Notes under the pieces: model-generated
What the model was told of the DNA's origin: nothing
Database searches by the model: none
Seen by the model: only the letters and a program-made list of their open reading frames with translations
In this document: in pieces, positions 60,668 through 64,000 of the stretch
How the letters are laid out: each line of letters starts with the position of its first letter
Numbering within the stretch: the stretch's first letter is position 1
Made by a program: the position numbers and the translations under genes
Origin: Candidatus Roslinia caecavium
GTDB lineage: Bacteria; Bacillota; Clostridia; Monoglobales; Monoglobaceae
Direction of reading: 5' to 3'
NCBI GenBank assembly: GCA_904419955.1
Contig: CAJFTO010000007.1
Span: forward strand, 1-64,000
Length of the DNA: 64,000 nucleotides

Positions 60668-62197
60668 ATGAGTAAAAAACCATATGCGTTAATCATTTTA
60701 GACGGATTCGGTAAAAACGAGCGTCACGAGGGCAATGCGATATATGCGGCTAACACGCCCAATATCGATAAATATCTTGCTAATCACCCGAACTCGATCG
60801 TTCACGCTTCGGGTTTGGACGTAGGTCTGCCCGACGGACAGATGGGCAACTCCGAGGTAGGTCATACAAATATCGGAGCGGGACGCATCGTTTATCAGGA
60901 GCTTACAAGGATCACTAAATCAATAGAGGACGGCGACTTTTTTGAAAACGAGGCGCTTGTAAAGGCGGTTGAGAACTGCAAAAAGAACGACAGCGCGTTG
61001 CATCTTATGGGTCTTTTGTCTCCGGGCGGAGTCCACAGCCATACGAATCACCTGTACGGACTTTTAAGACTCGCTAAGATGAACGGCATCGAGAAGGTGC
61101 ACGTTCACGCGTTCTTGGACGGACGCGACGTGCCGCCGTCGTCCGCGGTAGAGTACATCAAGGAAGCGATTGAGAAAATGCGCGATATAGGAGTTGGCGA
61201 CATAGCGACGGTCATGGGCAGATACTATGCTATGGATAGAGACAACCGTTGGGAACGCGTTTCAAAAGCGTACGACGCTATAGTTTGCGGCGAAGGAGAG
61301 GAAGCGGAAAGCGCGGTCACGGCTGTAGAGGAGAGCTATAATAACGATGTGACCGACGAGTTTGTAGTTCCTACGGTTATAAAAAAAGACGGCGAGCCGT
61401 TAGGAAAAGTATCTGAAAACGATTCGGTCGTGTTCTTTAACTTCAGACCCGACAGGGCGAGAGAGCTCACGAGAACCATAGTGGACGAAGACTTCAGCGG
61501 TTTCGAGCGCGACTATTTTAAGACATGCTTTGTAACGATGACCCAGTACGACGCTACGATGCCTAACGTAGAGGTCGCGTTCAAGCCGGAGCAGCTTGTT
61601 AACACGTTCGGCGAGTATATAAGCAAAAAGGGCTTGAGACAGCTCAGGATCGCCGAGACCGAAAAATATGCGCACGTAACCTTCTTCTTTAACGGCGGCG
61701 TCGAGAAGCCGTACGACGGAGAGGACAGAGCGCTTATAAATTCGCCGAAAGTGGCGACTTACGACTTAAAGCCGGAGATGAGCGCTTACGAGGTGACCGA
61801 CGAGGTCGTAAAGAGAATAGACAGCGGCGAGTACGACGTGATAATCCTAAACTTCGCTAACTGCGATATGGTCGGCCATACCGGAGTATTCGACGCTGCA
61901 GTTAAAGCCGTAGAGGCGGTGGACGAGTGCCTCGGCAGAGTTATCGACGCTATCGAGCGTCACGACGGCGTAGCGCTGGTCACGGCGGATCACGGAAACG
62001 CCGATCAGATGATAGATTATGAGACCGGCGAGCCGTTTACGGCGCATACCACAAACGTCGTTCCCCTTATCTTGATCGGAAGAGACGATCTTAAGATAAA
62101 ATCGGGAAGGCTCGCGGATCTGACGCCGACGATGCTTGATCTGATGGGATTGGAAAAGCCGGCGGAAATGACCGGGGAATCCTTGATAGAGAGATAA
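60668..62197 (+). CDS. gpmI: Cofactor-independent phosphoglycerate mutase
   Basis: A 509-residue Mn-dependent enzyme of the alkaline phosphatase superfamily, interconverting 3- and 2-phosphoglycerate. Motifs: [12 protein letters not shown] with the first metal Asp, [23 protein letters not shown] with the catalytic Ser, [33 protein letters not shown] and [18 protein letters not shown] precedes the ATG. Enolase is not found downstream. Confidence 0.97.
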   Translation: MSKKPYALIILDGFGKNERHEGNAIYAANTPNIDKYLANHPNSIVHASGLDVGLPDGQMGNSEVGHTNIGAGRIVYQELTRITKSIEDGDFFENEALVKAVENCKKNDSALHLMGLLSPGGVHSHTNHLYGLLRLAKMNGIEKVHVHAFLDGRDVPPSSAVEYIKEAIEKMRDIGVGDIATVMGRYYAMDRDNRWERVSKAYDAIVCGEGEEAESAVTAVEESYNNDVTDEFVVPTVIKKDGEPLGKVSENDSVVFFNFRPDRARELTRTIVDEDFSGFERDYFKTCFVTMTQYDATMPNVEVAFKPEQLVNTFGEYISKKGLRQLRIAETEKYAHVTFFFNGGVEKPYDGEDRALINSPKVATYDLKPEMSAYEVTDEVVKRIDSGEYDVIILNFANCDMVGHTGVFDAAVKAVEAVDECLGRVIDAIERHDGVALVTADHGNADQMIDYETGEPFTAHTTNVVPLILIGRDDLKIKSGRLADLTPTMLDLMGLEKPAEMTGESLIER

Positions 62198-62226
62198 TCG
62201 ACCACAAAAAATAATCAAGAACTCAG

Positions 62227-62264
62227 ACCGCGCCGCGGCTTTATACCGCGGTTGCGGTTTTTTT
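62227..62264 (+). terminator. Terminator of the pgk-tpiA-gpmI operon
   Basis: CCGCGG-loop-CCGCGG nested in ACCGC/GCGGT, followed by TTTTTTT. The following 62265-62500 is A/T-rich with no gene. Confidence 0.85.
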
Positions 62265-62500
62265 ACGCGTCTGAGCTGATATACCTACGAATCCGAGACG
62301 GGCTATCGGAGGGGGTTGGGCGTAAACGAAGGTATGCGGCTATCAAAAAATTAAGAAAATGTATATATTTTTTTTATTTTTATGGAACAAATATAGATTT
62401 TAAAACGTCATAAAAATAGAACGTAATATAATTATTTTTAAAAGGACAGCGTTTTTGACAGAAAAATTAAAATATTTTAAAAATATTGTTACCGTTTGTA

Positions 62501-62529
62501 TTGACAACTTAAGCGTGAAAAGATATAAT
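62501..62529 (+). promoter_or_regulatory. Consensus promoter of the small secreted protein gene
   Basis: TTGACA (62501-62506), 17 bases, TATAAT (62524-62529): perfect match. It leaves a leader of about 100 bases. Strong expression is expected. Confidence 0.85.
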
Positions 62530-62633
62530 TGTATACTGGAAGGTTTTATATTGATAAGTACGGTTTTAATGCGATATTTATTTGATGTAAAAAATCACGC
62601 ATATGCGCTTAAAATTCAGAAAGGATGATGGGT

Positions 62634-63407
62634 ATGAGGGCGTTAATGAAAAAAATGAGCGTTAAAGTTTTTGCGGTCGTTATGACGGCTATTTTAGGTA
62701 TATCCGTATTCGGCGCGCCGGTTTCAGCGGCTGAATTCGCGGGAACGGTGTACTATACGGATGTTGTTACATATATAAACCATAATCCTATTCCTTCTTG
62801 GATACTGAACGGATACCCGCTTATAGCCGTTGAAGATCTGAACAACTATGGTTTCGACGTGCTTTGGAACCCGGATAACAAGACGCTGCGTATTTTCAGA
62901 AATACTGCAAAGACCACGGCGACGCCGGTGCCGGTCTATTTGCCGAGACAGACGAAACTGGGAACTAAGGAAGTGGATCTGTACAGATCCGACGTTAAGG
63001 TATACGCTAACGAATACGAATACGAGATGATAGGGTATTCGGGCATAGACGGATATACGCTGATATATGTCGGAGATCTTGTATCTTTGGGCGGCGTTTC
63101 AATGTATTACGTTCCGGAGAACAAGGCGGTCAACGTTTGGGTAGACGGTATGGAGATCGCGGAATATAAGCGTCCGCCTTATGAGGGAACGACGACAACG
63201 GCGGCCGCCTCGTCTGCAAGCGCGCAAAACTCCGACGTTGTATATTATGATTATATAGACGAGAATATGCCGGAATGGGCGAGAGATACTATAAGCAAGC
63301 TTGTTAATTTGGGGTATATTCAGGGCGACGCTTACGGCAGGCTGAGGCTTACAATGGAAGACCTTAGATATTTTGTCGTCAACGACAGAGCCGGGGTGTA
63401 TAATTAA
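62634..63407 (+). CDS. Small secreted protein with stalk-like module and SLH-like end
   Basis: About 257 residues. Signal peptide (KKMSVKVFAVVMTAILG to VSA, to about residue 32). Residues 35-90 form a stalk-like module (VTYINHNPIPSWILNGYPLIAVEDLNNYGF) related to those of the protein at 18296-20026; a second runs about 115-170. A Thr/Ala/Ser linker follows, and the last 50 residues (MPEWARDTISKLVNLGYIQGDAYGRLRLTMEDLR) resemble one S-layer homology domain. The ATG at 62634 is chosen because AAAGGA lies eight bases upstream; ATGs at 62625 and 62628 are too close. Driven by a consensus promoter, so probably an abundant wall-attached protein of unknown role. Confidence 0.75.
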   Translation: MRALMKKMSVKVFAVVMTAILGISVFGAPVSAAEFAGTVYYTDVVTYINHNPIPSWILNGYPLIAVEDLNNYGFDVLWNPDNKTLRIFRNTAKTTATPVPVYLPRQTKLGTKEVDLYRSDVKVYANEYEYEMIGYSGIDGYTLIYVGDLVSLGGVSMYYVPENKAVNVWVDGMEIAEYKRPPYEGTTTTAAASSASAQNSDVVYYDYIDENMPEWARDTISKLVNLGYIQGDAYGRLRLTMEDLRYFVVNDRAGVYN

Positions 63408-63550
63408 TTTAGCGTAAGCGTGCGGCGGATATGTTATAACTGAAATGTTTGATTTTACGGATTTATATACTTTTATATTCCGTAACGCATTATTTGTTGT
63501 GATGTAAGCATAAATAGTTTAATAAAGTCAGCAAATATTTAAAAAATTTG

Positions 63551-63579
63551 TTGACTTTTTCTGTATTGTGCATTACAAT
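63551..63579 (+). promoter_or_regulatory. Promoter of queD
   Basis: TTGACT (63551-63556), 17 bases, TACAAT (63574-63579). The leader to the queD ATG is about 110 bases, A/T-rich, with a small hairpin CGG-TTCAACA-CCG near 63655-63668. Confidence 0.65.
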
Positions 63580-63697
63580 ACTAATAATTTAGGAATACAG
63601 AAGATAGGTATTATATTAGAAAAATTATTAATTTTATATATATAAAATTCATAGACGGTTCAACACCGATTTAAATTAGAAAAAGAGAGGTAAAATT

Positions 63698-64000
63698 ATG
63701 TATAAGGTATCTACAGAATCAACTTTTGACAGCGCGCATTTCCTTTCAGGTTATTCGGGTAAATGCTCGAATCTTCATGGTCATCGGTGGCGGGTCATTG
63801 TTTATGTAAATTCTGAGAATTTGATCGAAGAAGGAAACGATAACGGCATGGTAGTCGATTTTGCAAATTTGAAGAACGACTTGAATGAGATATGCGACAA
63901 GTTAGACCATACGCTGATCTATCAGGTCAAGACGCTTAAGAGCAGTACAAGATTGATGATGGAGGAAGAGGGCTTTGCGCTCACGCCTGTCGAATTCAGA
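63698..64000 (+). CDS. queD: 6-carboxytetrahydropterin synthase QueD (3' partial)
   Basis: The first 101 residues of a PTPS/QueD-type enzyme, running off the window. It shows FDSAHFLSGYSGKCSNLHGHRW with zinc ligands His14, His27/His29 and the catalytic Cys, then VVDFANLKNDLNEICDKLDHTLI with the next catalytic Asp/His. It makes 6-carboxytetrahydropterin from dihydroneopterin triphosphate in queuosine (preQ0) synthesis. AGAGAGG precedes its ATG by about eight bases. Other que genes may follow outside. Confidence 0.92.
   Translation, partial: MYKVSTESTFDSAHFLSGYSGKCSNLHGHRWRVIVYVNSENLIEEGNDNGMVVDFANLKNDLNEICDKLDHTLIYQVKTLKSSTRLMMEEEGFALTPVEFR

Noticed and set aside
63586-63697. preQ1 riboswitch ahead of queD
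   Set aside because: The leader has a GGTTC and a small CGG/CCG stem followed by AAAAAG, but the loop lacks the expected bases and there is no complementary CTA segment. It does not meet the preQ1-I pattern.
1-64000. tRNA, rRNA or CRISPR arrays
   Set aside because: I scanned intergenic stretches for cloverleaf and repeat-spacer patterns and recognised none; a covariance-model search would be more reliable.

Overview
The window looks like chromosomal DNA of an anaerobic, spore-forming member of the Clostridia. Supporting evidence is an NADP(H)/NADH-type [FeFe] hydrogenase operon, a SpoVT sporulation regulator, an IreB-family phosphoprotein, a SCIFF peptide with its radical-SAM maturase beside secD/secF/yajC, several secreted stalk-domain (copper amine oxidase N-terminal-like) proteins and an SLH-domain surface protein. 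I cannot name a genus. Nearly all genes have strong AGGAGG-type ribosome binding sites.

Layout. Positions 1-6010 are an accessory region: the 3' part of an RHS/YD-repeat gene with a papain-like C-terminal tip, a coupled secreted stalk-domain gene, then three decayed pieces (RHS fragment, TnpB tail, broken tyrosine integrase). Positions 6129-14846 hold a ten-gene hydrogenase operon: HndA/NuoE-like, two DRTGG proteins, two HATPase proteins, a hydrogenase-like iron-sulfur protein of the sensory type, a PHP protein, a thioredoxin-like ferredoxin, HndC/NuoF-like and the catalytic HndD. An unknown 149-aa gene diverges from an XRE regulator (15.0-15.9 kb), followed by an Lrp-aminotransferase pair (16-17.8 kb). 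Positions 17987-18284 hold what I read as an unannotated type I toxin-antitoxin locus: a 42-aa hydrophobic peptide, a leader hairpin hiding its ribosome binding site, and a near-consensus antisense promoter. 

From 18.3 to 32.8 kb genes run on the minus strand: stalk-like protein, ireB, pheT, P-loop kinase, pheS, stalk protein, the YfiH/LACC1 enzyme, ymdB, rlmB, spoVT, GNAT and ruvC. argG, argH and a transaldolase-like aldolase follow on the plus strand. The minus strand then carries yajC, a TIGR04086 membrane protein, SCIFF, its maturase, an HD hydrolase, secD and secF (37-43.5 kb), a two-gene ABC exporter, and an operon of an iron alcohol dehydrogenase plus two unknown genes. A MarR-led MacB-type efflux operon and an SLH protein occupy 49.7-57.1 kb. 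The end carries an amidohydrolase, pgk-tpiA-gpmI, a small secreted protein and the 5' part of queD.

Across intergenic spaces of the minus-strand blocks lie four copies of a 150-175 bp repeat with GATTAG-rich terminal inverted repeats, probably a MITE family. I saw no tRNA, rRNA or CRISPR array. All functional calls come from reading the sequence and family knowledge; no database search was run.
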